From: Anaerocolumna cellulosilytica
GTDB lineage: Bacteria; Bacillota; Clostridia; Lachnospirales; Lachnospiraceae
DNA length: 64,000 bases
Direction of reading: 5' to 3'
Assembly: GCF_014218335.1 (NCBI RefSeq)
Contig: NZ_AP023367.1
Location: forward strand, 77,001 to 141,000
The notes beneath the pieces were generated by a model that did no database searches, was not told the origin of the DNA, and worked only from the letters and a program-made list of their open reading frames with translations. Each line of letters starts with the position of its first letter. Position 1 is the first letter of the stretch. Both the position numbers and the translations under genes were made by a program. Positions 45,785 through 54,127 of the stretch are shown here, piece after piece.

Positions 45785-47470
45785 TTATTTTTTTGCATTT
45801 TTATAGATGCGGTTAATACCTACCGAATGGAATTCAATTCCTTCTATACCGTTTTTAATCATAACAGCATCACCTTTTTGATAAACCGGTAAGATAACAG
45901 CATCCTCCATAACCAGGCGTTCTGCGTCTTTTAGAGCTGCCCATCGGGCTGTAGTATCCAGTGCCAAAGCTCCCTTTTTGGCAGATTCAATAATAGAATC
46001 ATATTCTTTATTTGACCAGAAACCATAATTGTTAGGGCTTTTCGTGGTCCACATATCCAGATAAGTCATGGGATCTGCATAGTCTGGACCCCAACGGGTG
46101 AGACCAAGCTCAAAATCGCCTTGCTGCATCCGTTCCACTCTGTTTTTCTTTGGCATTGTCTGAAGTTCAATGGTTAAGCCAGGCAGGGTAGTCTGTATCT
46201 CTGACTGGATAAATTGTGCCACGTTCATGGTAGATTCCGTATCTTCAACAAGCATAGTATATTTTAACTGGCTAACATTCAGTTCAGCTTTTGCCGTCTC
46301 CCAGTAACTAAGCGCCGTCGCCTTGTCTGCTGCCAGATAAGTCGATGCAGTTTCACGGAAATCCTTGCCGTCGGGTCCGGTGGCAAGAAGAGTTGGTACT
46401 GCAAAATCTGCTACAATAGAACCATCTTTTAAGATGTTATTTACAATTGCCCCTTTGTCATAAGCCAGTGCCAGAGCTTTTCTAAGATTGACATTTTCAA
46501 GTCCTTTGATGGTTTGGTTCGGAGAGATATACCATAGATAACCAGCCATTATGTTATGGAATTCCGGGTCAGCCGCAAATTGTTCCACTTGCTCACCCGA
46601 TAAGGTTGCCACATCCAAATCACCATTTTGATAAGAGAGCATTGCTTGCTGCGAATCCTTAATTACTTGATAGCGGATTCCATCTAAGGCCACGTTCTGA
46701 ACATCCCAATAAGCAGGATTCTTTGTCAGGGTAATTGTAGTTGCGGCAGGTTCGTAGGAAGTTATAATAAAAGGTCCGTTACTTAAAATGGTGCTGGGTG
46801 AGGTACCGAAGGAATCACCTGCGGCTTTAAAGAAGGCCTCATTTACCGGCAGGAAGGAAGGGAATGCTAGTAAAGATTCAAAGAACGGTACAGGAACTTC
46901 TAAAGTAACTACCAGTGTTTTATCATTTGGTGCACTTACACCAAGTTCCTCTGTAGTTTTTTCGCCGGAAATAATAGCGGCTGCATTGGTTACACCGGCT
47001 ATCCCCATAATAAAGGAATATTCACTGGCAACCACCGGATCTACCAGGCGCCTCCATGCAAATACAAAGTCATGGGAGGTTACCGGAGTGCCGTCAGACC
47101 ATTTGGCATCTCTTAGAGTAAATGTGTAGGTTAAACCATCTTTGCTTTTGTCAACAGACTCAGCCATTGCTAGTATGGGTGAGCCGGAAGCATCTATGGA
47201 ATAGAGGCCTTCTGTAATGGCAGCTATGGTTTCAAAGGATGTGCCGTCAGTCGCTATCTGAGGATCCATAGAGGCTATTTCTACGTCAAAATGAACATTA
47301 AGGATATTTCCTCCTGCTGTGTCAGGTTCCGTACGAACAGTACCGTCTGTTTTCGGCGTATCAGCAGAGGTGTCTTTCACCTTTTTACTAGACCCGGTGC
47401 CGCATCCGGTAAGGCTTAGTATAAATAATAAGGTAAACAACAATAGTGACAGGGTTCTTAATTTTTTCAC
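45785..47470 (-). CDS. oppA: Oligopeptide-binding lipoprotein OppA
   Basis: A 561-residue solute-binding protein (SBP_bac_5). The lipoprotein signal peptide MKKLRTLSLLLFTLLFILSLTGC ends in a lipobox with Cys at about 23, followed by a Ser/Thr/Asp linker. Family motifs include LTYTFTLRDAKWSDGTPVTSHDFVFAWRR and FELGLTRWGPDYADPMTYLDMW. It captures extracellular peptides for the OppBCDF channel. The start is GTG at 47470 after AAAGGAGGAG. It is first in the operon, and the hairpin downstream may give it higher expression than the permeases. Confidence 0.94.
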   Translation of the reverse strand: MKKLRTLSLLLFTLLFILSLTGCGTGSSKKVKDTSADTPKTDGTVRTEPDTAGGNILNVHFDVEIASMDPQIATDGTSFETIAAITEGLYSIDASGSPILAMAESVDKSKDGLTYTFTLRDAKWSDGTPVTSHDFVFAWRRLVDPVVASEYSFIMGIAGVTNAAAIISGEKTTEELGVSAPNDKTLVVTLEVPVPFFESLLAFPSFLPVNEAFFKAAGDSFGTSPSTILSNGPFIITSYEPAATTITLTKNPAYWDVQNVALDGIRYQVIKDSQQAMLSYQNGDLDVATLSGEQVEQFAADPEFHNIMAGYLWYISPNQTIKGLENVNLRKALALAYDKGAIVNNILKDGSIVADFAVPTLLATGPDGKDFRETASTYLAADKATALSYWETAKAELNVSQLKYTMLVEDTESTMNVAQFIQSEIQTTLPGLTIELQTMPKKNRVERMQQGDFELGLTRWGPDYADPMTYLDMWTTKSPNNYGFWSNKEYDSIIESAKKGALALDTTARWAALKDAERLVMEDAVILPVYQKGDAVMIKNGIEGIEFHSVGINRIYKNAKK

Positions 47471-47540
47471 GATTCTCCTCCTTTAGTAGCCTGACAGGAC
47501 AATTGAACACTTTAATGTTATAAAGCGTACCTATAAAAGA

Positions 47541-47580
47541 AAAGTAGCCGTAAAATCAAATGTAATTTTGCGACTACTTT
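47541..47580 (-). terminator. Terminator-like hairpin in the oppA leader
   Basis: AAAGTAG (47541-47547) pairs with CTACTTT (47574-47580), extended by CG and ATTTT pairings. On the minus strand the stem is followed by TTTTCTTTTA. It lies 70 bp upstream of the oppA start, so it could be an attenuator or end an upstream transcript. Confidence 0.6.
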
Positions 47581-47699
47581 GTCTGTAAGGCTGATTATGA
47601 AATTTATTATATCCTAAAATTGCCATTTGTCAACTATTTTTTCCTTATTATGGATATATATACCACATTGCTTATTAATACTCTATAAAAATTTACTTA

Positions 47700-48071
47700 T
47701 TAGACTATCTTACTATTAAAATAGTTTTTGATACACAGATAGCTTTCGGTACTGATAACATGCTCAATTTTGCAGGCATCTTTTGCAGCAGTTTCTTTAC
47801 TTACACCAGCAGCAATTAACAGGCTGGTAAGGGTCTGATGGCGGTCATAAATTTTTATAGCAATATCCTGACCGGTTTTATTAAGAGTAATAGTTCCGTT
47901 TTCGTCTATGTGTATATAGCCATGTTCGCGTAGTTTTTTCATGGCTATGCTGACACTTGCCTTAGTGTAGCCTAACTTGTGGGCAATATCTACAGAACGG
48001 ACATGTCCGGTTTGCTCTTGTAATCTTAGAATAGTTTCTAAATAGTCTTCAGCGGATTCTTTAATCTGCAT
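47700..48071 (-). CDS. DtxR/MntR-family metalloregulator (short)
   Basis: The 123-residue protein has the iron-dependent-repressor helix-turn-helix ESAEDYLETILRLQEQTGHVRSVDIAHKLGYTKASVSIAMKKLREHGYIHI. The dimerisation/metal domain shows AIKIYDRHQTLTSLLIAAGVSKETAAKDACKIEHVIS, with the Glu/His ligand pattern of the family. It is shorter than MntR (about 140) and far shorter than DtxR (about 226, with an SH3 domain). GAGGTGATGGG precedes the ATG. It is divergent from an iron-siderophore ABC operon and is the obvious candidate repressor of it, using Fe or Mn as corepressor. Confidence 0.9.
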   Translation of the reverse strand: MQIKESAEDYLETILRLQEQTGHVRSVDIAHKLGYTKASVSIAMKKLREHGYIHIDENGTITLNKTGQDIAIKIYDRHQTLTSLLIAAGVSKETAAKDACKIEHVISTESYLCIKNYFNSKIV

Positions 48072-48151
48072 CCCATCACCTCATAATCAATTGATATCTA
48101 TTATTTTAACGAAAAGCAGAAGAGAATGCAATGCAATTTATAGGTTAACGG

Positions 48152-48180
48152 TTGACATTAAAAATATGTTATGGTATACT
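48152..48180 (+). promoter_or_regulatory. Promoter of the iron-uptake operon
   Basis: TTGACA (48152-48157), exactly 17 bp, TATACT (48175-48180). Confidence 0.75.
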
Positions 48181-48188
48181 TCCAAAGA

Positions 48189-48228
48189 AGTTAGTGGTAG
48201 CTAACTATTTTTTTGAATAAATAGTTAG
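48189..48228 (+). promoter_or_regulatory. Operator-like inverted repeats at the iron operon start site
   Basis: AGTTAG (48189-48194) and CTAACT (48201-48206) form an 18-bp dyad starting 9 bp after the minus-10 box. CTAACTATTT (48201-48210) is repeated inverted as AAATAGTTAG (48219-48228). TTAG/CTAA half-sites are those recognised by DtxR/IdeR-type repressors, and the site overlaps the expected transcription start. Confidence 0.65.
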
Positions 48229-48375
48229 AGACCTATAACATTTAGCAGATTTTAATTTTATCTTGTTTCTTCTGTAAGAAAGCAGAAGGAAAATTTATCT
48301 TAGCTTTTGCGTAGGAACATAGTAACTAATTTAATAATTTGCTTACCTATTAATACATATCTTTAGGAGGATTCT

Positions 48376-49422
48376 ATGAGAAAATTCTTTATACCCAAAT
48401 TAACTGTTTTTATTGCTGTCTTTGGTTTAATGTTGACGGGCTGTAGTAATTCAAGTAAGAATACTGCCACCACACCCACACCTACTTCTACACCTGCTGC
48501 AACGAGTGAACCTACAAATGAGCCTGTTGAAGTCGCAACAGTAGAAATTACAGATATTCACGGAACTGTTACTGTTCCTGTAAATCCCAAAAATGTAGTG
48601 GCTTTGGACAATAGAACTTTTGAAACTTTAGCTGATTGGGGGATTGAATTAGCAGCGGTTCCTAAGGGGGTAATGCCTGGGGATTCATCCTATGTAAGTG
48701 ATGCTTCCGTTCAAGATATCGGAAACCATAGTGAACCAAATCTTGAAATTATAGCAGCTGTAGACCCTGAACTTGTAATTGTCGGGCAGAGGTTTGCCAG
48801 TTATTATGAAGATATAAAAGCATTAGTGCCGAATGCGGCCGTTATTGACCTTAATTTTGATGTTTCTGCGGAATCTGGCACACCAGGTGATAACTTAGTA
48901 AATGGACTTAAGAATTCAACAATTGCATTAGGACAAATTTTTGATAAAAATGAAGAAGCGCTGCAATTAGTGGCCGATTTTGAAAAATCTATCGAAGATG
49001 CTAAATCTGCATATAATGGAACAGATACCGTTATTAGTGTTGTGGTTTCTGGTGGAGAGATTGGTTTTTCAGCGCCTCATTCCGGACGTGTTTGGGGTCC
49101 TATGTATGAGATTTTTGGATGGGGCTCTGCACTAGAAGTTGATGGCTCCACTTCAGACCATCAAGGTGATGATATTTCTGTTGAAGCAATTGCACAAAGT
49201 AATCCGGATTGGATTTTTGTACTGGATCGTGATGCCGCCATATCCTCTATAAACGATGCAGTTCCTGCTATGGATGTTATCAACAACTCACCTGCTCTTC
49301 AAAACACCACCGCTGTTACGAAGGGACAGATTGTTTATGCACCAAACGATACCTACACAAATGAATCTATACAAACATATGTAGAGTTATTTGAAAATCT
49401 TGCAAGTACTTTGGCTCAGTAG
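48376..49422 (+). CDS. Iron-siderophore-binding lipoprotein (FatB/YclQ type)
   Basis: A 348-residue periplasmic-binding-fold lipoprotein, with lipobox LMLTGC and a Thr/Pro linker. The body starts TVEITDIHGTVTVPVNPKNVVALDNRTFETLADWGIEL, the helical-backbone binding-protein pattern of FatB/CeuE/YclQ. These bind ferric catecholate siderophores such as petrobactin; the exact ligand is unknown. AGGAGG lies before the ATG. It is the first gene of a four-gene operon with two permeases and an ATPase. Confidence 0.9.
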   Translation: MRKFFIPKLTVFIAVFGLMLTGCSNSSKNTATTPTPTSTPAATSEPTNEPVEVATVEITDIHGTVTVPVNPKNVVALDNRTFETLADWGIELAAVPKGVMPGDSSYVSDASVQDIGNHSEPNLEIIAAVDPELVIVGQRFASYYEDIKALVPNAAVIDLNFDVSAESGTPGDNLVNGLKNSTIALGQIFDKNEEALQLVADFEKSIEDAKSAYNGTDTVISVVVSGGEIGFSAPHSGRVWGPMYEIFGWGSALEVDGSTSDHQGDDISVEAIAQSNPDWIFVLDRDAAISSINDAVPAMDVINNSPALQNTTAVTKGQIVYAPNDTYTNESIQTYVELFENLASTLAQ

Positions 49423-49442
49423 TATAAAGGAAGAATATCACA

Positions 49443-50456
49443 ATGCCTAAACATATAATGCAAAAAACCACAGGGGCTGAGGTTTCTCAGCCCCAAAACT
49501 TTAGTACCAAAAAAATATGGACAAAGCCTTTTATAGCAGCAGTTATTGTTGTTTTAATTTTAGGTGTTATTTCGTTGTTTACCGGAGTGTATGATATAAA
49601 AGGGCAAAAAGATGGATGGGATATGTTTTTCATAACTCGAGTTCCAAGAACAGCAGCACTCATGCTTACCGGTGCGGCAATGTCAATGTCAGGACTAGTA
49701 ACCCAGCTTATTACCCAGAATCGTTTAGTAGAACCTACTACAACAGGAACAATTGAATGGGCCGGTCTGGGGCTTATTTTTGTTTATTTGGTATTTCCTG
49801 CCCCGACTTTAGTACTTAGAATGACTGGCGCAATTATTTTTTCTTTTATAGGTACTATGATTTTCTTTTTGTTTTTAAGAAAAGTTAAACTTCGCTCGTC
49901 CTTAATTGTACCGATTATAGGAATGATGCTAGGAGCAGTAATATCCTCAATATCCACTTTTGTCGGGCTTGCTTTCCAAATGACGCAAAATATTGAAACT
50001 TGGTTTGTAGGTTCTTTCGCACCTGTTCAAATTGGACGATATGAGTATTTATGGCTTATTGTAATCGTTAACATTGTAATATTTATCTATGCGGATAGAT
50101 TAACGTTAGCCGGCTTAGGTGAAGATGTCGCTACGAGCCTTGGAGTAAATTATAATAAGATTGTAATATTGGGCACTGGTCTTATTTCAATTACAGTTGG
50201 TATTGTTGCAGCTGTTATTGGAAACTTGCCTTTTTTAGGCTTAATCGTACCGAATATTGTTTCAATGTATCGAGGCGACGATCTTAAGACCAACCTACCA
50301 TGGGTATGTGTACTAGGAACCGGAGCTATTACTCTTTGCGACATTATTTCCCGAACAATTATAATGCCTTTTGAAGTTCCCGTTTCTTTGATTCTTGGAT
50401 CGGTGGGAGCAGTTACCTTTATAGTTATCTTATTAAAACAAAGGAAGTTAAAATGA
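49443..50456 (+). CDS. Iron-siderophore ABC permease 1 (FecCD family)
   Basis: A 337-residue FecCD-type permease with about nine helices. The family pattern includes RVPRTAALMLTGAAMSMSGLVTQLITQNRLVEPTTTG near the N-terminus. The coupling-helix region LPFLGLIVPNIVSMYRGDDLKTNLPW lies toward the C-terminus. The sequence most resembles the YclN/FatD half of heterodimeric petrobactin-type importers. It overlaps the second permease by 4 bp. AGGAAG precedes the ATG. Confidence 0.9.
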   Translation: MPKHIMQKTTGAEVSQPQNFSTKKIWTKPFIAAVIVVLILGVISLFTGVYDIKGQKDGWDMFFITRVPRTAALMLTGAAMSMSGLVTQLITQNRLVEPTTTGTIEWAGLGLIFVYLVFPAPTLVLRMTGAIIFSFIGTMIFFLFLRKVKLRSSLIVPIIGMMLGAVISSISTFVGLAFQMTQNIETWFVGSFAPVQIGRYEYLWLIVIVNIVIFIYADRLTLAGLGEDVATSLGVNYNKIVILGTGLISITVGIVAAVIGNLPFLGLIVPNIVSMYRGDDLKTNLPWVCVLGTGAITLCDIISRTIIMPFEVPVSLILGSVGAVTFIVILLKQRKLK

Positions 50457-51517
50457 GTGAATTTATATATAGTAACAAGAACCGTGAGGAAATTAATATC
50501 AACCGTCATAAAAAGAGCAGGTCGGCCAAAGCTTTTCGTTCTAAGAAAGAGGAGAGACGTTATTGGATATTGCTGATAACATTGGTTGTTTTAGGTGCTC
50601 TTGCCACCTACGGACTTTTGATTTATAACAATCCGGTTCCGGTAGATTCTCCTTCTTTTATACCAGTCGTTAAAAGAAGACTGGTGGCTATAGTTGCAAT
50701 GCTTATAGCTGTCATTTGTCAGAGTCTGGCTACGGTTGCTTTTCAGACTAGCACCAATAATAGGATTATAACACCTTCACTTTTAGGGTTTGAAGCACTT
50801 TATTCTACTATCCATACTAGCACCATGTTTTTTTTGGGTGCTAGGGTATTTATAAAATTCAGTGGTGTCGGGTCATTTCTATTTCAAGTGATTATTATGG
50901 TTTTGATGTGTTTGATACTTTATGGATGGCTGCTTTCCGGAAAGTATGGAAACCTACAACTTATGCTTTTGGTTGGGGTTATCATCGGAACCGGTCTAAG
51001 GTCTGTGTCGTCTTTTATGAGAAGGTTATTAGCACCATCCGAATTTGATGTGTTACAAGCAAGACTATTTGGCTCTGTCAATAATGCAGATGCTTCGTAC
51101 TTTCCTATTGCAATTCCCATTGTAATAATTGCGGCAGTACTTGTCCTTGCTTATTCTAAAAAACTAAATGTATTGTCACTTGGAAAAAGTGTAAGTACTT
51201 CTTTGGGAGTTGATCATCCATCTGGTGTAATATATACACTTATTTTAGTATCTGTTTTGATGTCTATTTCAACCTCTTTGGTTGGGCCACTTACTTTCTT
51301 TGGATTCTTAGTTGCAGCTCTGACTTATCAAGCAGCACCAACGTATGATCATAGATATATTTTTCCAATGGCTCTTGCGATAGGATTTTTGATACTAACT
51401 GGAGCATACTTTTTTATGTATCATGTATTTAGGGCCCAAGGTGTGGTTTCCGTTATTATTGAAATGTTTGGAGGAATAACATTTCTGATTGTAATGTTAA
51501 GGAAGGGAACTTTATGA
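50453..51517 (+). CDS. Iron-siderophore ABC permease 2 (FecCD family)
   Basis: A 354-residue permease, YclO/FatC-like. It has a long basic cytoplasmic N-terminus (NRHKKSRSAKAFRSKKEERRY), then FecCD helices with the TNNRIITPSLLGFEALYSTIHT motif and VGPLTFFGFLVAALTYQ near the C-terminus. Forms a heterodimer with the preceding permease. Overlaps both neighbours by 4 bp, so the operon is tightly coupled. Confidence 0.9.
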   Translation: MSEFIYSNKNREEININRHKKSRSAKAFRSKKEERRYWILLITLVVLGALATYGLLIYNNPVPVDSPSFIPVVKRRLVAIVAMLIAVICQSLATVAFQTSTNNRIITPSLLGFEALYSTIHTSTMFFLGARVFIKFSGVGSFLFQVIIMVLMCLILYGWLLSGKYGNLQLMLLVGVIIGTGLRSVSSFMRRLLAPSEFDVLQARLFGSVNNADASYFPIAIPIVIIAAVLVLAYSKKLNVLSLGKSVSTSLGVDHPSGVIYTLILVSVLMSISTSLVGPLTFFGFLVAALTYQAAPTYDHRYIFPMALAIGFLILTGAYFFMYHVFRAQGVVSVIIEMFGGITFLIVMLRKGTL

Positions 51518-52266
51518 TAAAGATTGTTAATGCTAGAAAATTATATTCAGATGAGGTGAAAATAGGTCCTCTAAATATTGAAATACCAAAAGCCGGTCTT
51601 ACTTCTTTAATTGGACCAAATGGAGCAGGAAAATCTACGGCACTTTTGATGATTGGAAGACTTTTGAATATGGACGAAGGCCAAATTAAGGTAGCTAATT
51701 TGGATGTTTCTGAATCTAAATCAGAAGATTTAGCTAAAATTTTGACTATTTTACGTCAGGAGAACCATTTTGTAACGAGACTCACGGTTAGGCAGCTTGC
51801 CGGATTTGGGCGTTTTCCATATTCAAAAGGCAGATTAACAAAAGAGGATGAGGAAATTATTTCTAAATATATCGATTTTTTAGACCTTACTGACTTAGAA
51901 AACAGATATCTAGATGAGCTTTCCGGTGGTCAGAGGCAAAGAGCATATGTAGCAATGGTTTTGTGCCAGGAGACAGAATATGTACTTTTAGATGAACCTC
52001 TAAACAATCTCGATGTTGCCAGGTCTGTTCAAATGATGGAGCATTTAAAGCATGCTGCTAATGAATTCGGAAGAACCATTCTGACTGTTATCCATGATAT
52101 AAATTTTGCAGCCAAATATTCTGATAGAATCTGTGCTATGAAAAACGGAGAAATCGCTGCGTTTGGAACGGTAGGAGATATTATGAAACCGGAACTTTTG
52201 ACTGATATTTTTGAAACAAAAATAGAAATTATGAATGGACCGTATGGGCCAATAGCGATTTATTGA
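51514..52266 (+). CDS. Iron-siderophore ABC ATPase
   Basis: A 250-residue FepC-type ATPase. Walker A is LIGPNGAGKSTALLM, the signature is YLDELSGGQRQRAYVAMVLCQ, Walker B is YVLLDEPLNNLDVARS, and the switch His is in TVIHDINFAAKYSDRI. YclP/FatE-like. Last gene of the iron operon, followed by a terminator shared with the convergent hydA. Confidence 0.92.
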   Translation: MIKIVNARKLYSDEVKIGPLNIEIPKAGLTSLIGPNGAGKSTALLMIGRLLNMDEGQIKVANLDVSESKSEDLAKILTILRQENHFVTRLTVRQLAGFGRFPYSKGRLTKEDEEIISKYIDFLDLTDLENRYLDELSGGQRQRAYVAMVLCQETEYVLLDEPLNNLDVARSVQMMEHLKHAANEFGRTILTVIHDINFAAKYSDRICAMKNGEIAAFGTVGDIMKPELLTDIFETKIEIMNGPYGPIAIY

Positions 52267-52293
52267 TACCTTAGCTTATATACTTATTAAACA

Positions 52294-52328
52294 CCCAAAA
52301 GCGGCATCTTAGACATGCCGCTTTTGGG
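52294..52328. terminator. Terminator between iron operon and hydA
   Basis: A perfect 14-bp stem (52294-52307 with 52315-52328) and 7-base loop between two convergent operons. No long uridine run on either side. Confidence 0.75.
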
Positions 52329-52351
52329 TTATGCACTATATGGTCTATCTG

Positions 52352-54094
52352 TTAGTTTACACTTCGCTTTACATAAGTAGTATGAAGAATTTCATGTGCC
52401 TTATGACTTCCTGGTTTTTCTAAATAGGTATTGTATAATTCCTTTATAGCTGGATTATCATGGGATTTCCGATAGGGCATGGATGAATCCAGGTCGTATA
52501 ATACTTTTGCACGAAGCGACCGAATGTCATTAAAGTTTCGAATACCCGCTGGAACCTGTGGCATACCGCCGCCGTTTACACAGCCACCGGGACAACCCAT
52601 GATTTCGATAAAGTGGTACTCTGCTTCGCCGTTCTTTACTTTTGTTAAAAGCTCTTTTGCATTTTTTAGACCGGAGGCAACTGCCACTTTAATATCCATA
52701 CCTGCTACGTTATAGATTGCTTCTTTAATACCCTCTACGCCTCTTACCTCTGTAAAATCAAGGCTTTTTAACTCTTCACCGGTTAAGGTTTCAACCGCAG
52801 TACGAAGCGCTGCTTCCATAACACCGCCGGTTGCACCAAAGATAACACCTGCACCGGTAGAAATTCCAAGTGGTGAATCAAATTCTTCATCCGGTAAGGA
52901 TAAGAAGTTAATGCCGGTACGTTCAATCATTCTGGCAAATTCTCTGACCGTTATAGTAATATCAACATCGGCTACTCCCGCTGCATCCTGATCTTCCCTT
53001 CCAACTTCGAACTTTTTAGCAGTACATGGCATAACACTTACAGAGACAATGTCTTTTGGATCAAGGCCCATCTTATCTGCATAGTAGGTTTTAATTGTAG
53101 CACCAAACATCTGTTGGGGAGACTTACAGCTAGACAGATTCTCTGTCATATCCGGGAAGTAGTGTTCACAGTATTTAACCCACCCGGGTGAGCAGGAGGT
53201 AATTAAAGGCAGTACACCGCCATTTTGTACACGGTCTAAGAACTCATGAGCCTCCTCCATAATAGTTAAGTCTGCGGCAAAATCTGTGTCGAATACCCTA
53301 TCAAAGCCTAAGCGGCGAAGTGCGGATACCATTTTACCTTCTACATTGGTTCCGATCGGTAGACCGAATTCTTCTCCTAACCCTGCACGCACGGAAGGAG
53401 CGGTCTGGACTACGACGTGTTTAGTCGGATCTGCAATAGCAGCAAATACAGCATCTGTATGGTCTTTTTCTGATAAGGCACCAGTTGGACATACGGCGAT
53501 ACATTGTCCGCAGGATACGCAGCTAGTATCTCCAAGTCCCATATTAAAAGGAGAAGCGATGGTAGTCTTAAAACCGCGTTCATTAGGACCAATAACTCCT
53601 ATCGCCTGAACCTTTTCACAGACAGCGGAGCAGCGTCTGCAAAGAATACATTTGTTATTGTCACGGTACATATGAGCAGCAGAATAGTCTATCTCATATT
53701 CATTAGCCTCGCCGTCATAAACACCTTCATCCTCGACCTTAAGGTCTTTACATAGCTTTTGAAGCTCACAATTACCACTTCTGACACAGGAGAGACATTT
53801 CCTGTCATGGTCTGATAGGATTAATTCCAGGGTTCTTCTTCTGGAAGCCAATACCTTGGGGGTATTTGTCCATACTTCCATACCTTCATTGATTGGGAAC
53901 ACGCAGGAAGCTACAAGACTTCTGGCACCTTTTACTTCTACAACGCAGATACGGCAAGCACCGATTTCATTGATTTCTTTTAAGTAGCAAAGCGTTGGAA
54001 TGTCAATATGAGCCGTTCTGGCAGCTTCTAAGATGGTGGAGCCTGCGGGTGCAGCTATGTCTACACCGTTTATTTTAATATTTATGGTTTCCAT
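52352..54094 (-). CDS. hydA: [FeFe]-hydrogenase catalytic subunit of NAD-linked complex
   Basis: A 580-residue protein. In order it has an N-terminal plant-type [2Fe-2S] domain (CYLKEINEIGACRIC), a His-ligated [4Fe-4S] motif (HDRKCLSCVRSGNCELQKLC), and two [4Fe-4S] motifs (CILCRRCSAVC, CVSCGQCIAVC). The H-cluster domain has L1 TSCSPGW, L2 MPCTAKKFE and L3 EIMGCPGGCVNGGG. A C-terminal small-subunit-like tail ends it. This is the HydA/HndD layout of multimeric, NAD-linked and often electron-bifurcating enzymes. L1 has Ser where CpI-type enzymes have a second Cys. Last gene of the operon; partners are hydB, hydC and the HndB-like ferredoxin. Confidence 0.95.
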   Translation of the reverse strand: METINIKINGVDIAAPAGSTILEAARTAHIDIPTLCYLKEINEIGACRICVVEVKGARSLVASCVFPINEGMEVWTNTPKVLASRRRTLELILSDHDRKCLSCVRSGNCELQKLCKDLKVEDEGVYDGEANEYEIDYSAAHMYRDNNKCILCRRCSAVCEKVQAIGVIGPNERGFKTTIASPFNMGLGDTSCVSCGQCIAVCPTGALSEKDHTDAVFAAIADPTKHVVVQTAPSVRAGLGEEFGLPIGTNVEGKMVSALRRLGFDRVFDTDFAADLTIMEEAHEFLDRVQNGGVLPLITSCSPGWVKYCEHYFPDMTENLSSCKSPQQMFGATIKTYYADKMGLDPKDIVSVSVMPCTAKKFEVGREDQDAAGVADVDITITVREFARMIERTGINFLSLPDEEFDSPLGISTGAGVIFGATGGVMEAALRTAVETLTGEELKSLDFTEVRGVEGIKEAIYNVAGMDIKVAVASGLKNAKELLTKVKNGEAEYHFIEIMGCPGGCVNGGGMPQVPAGIRNFNDIRSLRAKVLYDLDSSMPYRKSHDNPAIKELYNTYLEKPGSHKAHEILHTTYVKRSVN

Positions 54095-54127
54095 ATTTAC
54101 CTCCTTAAAGTACTGAATTAATGGGCA

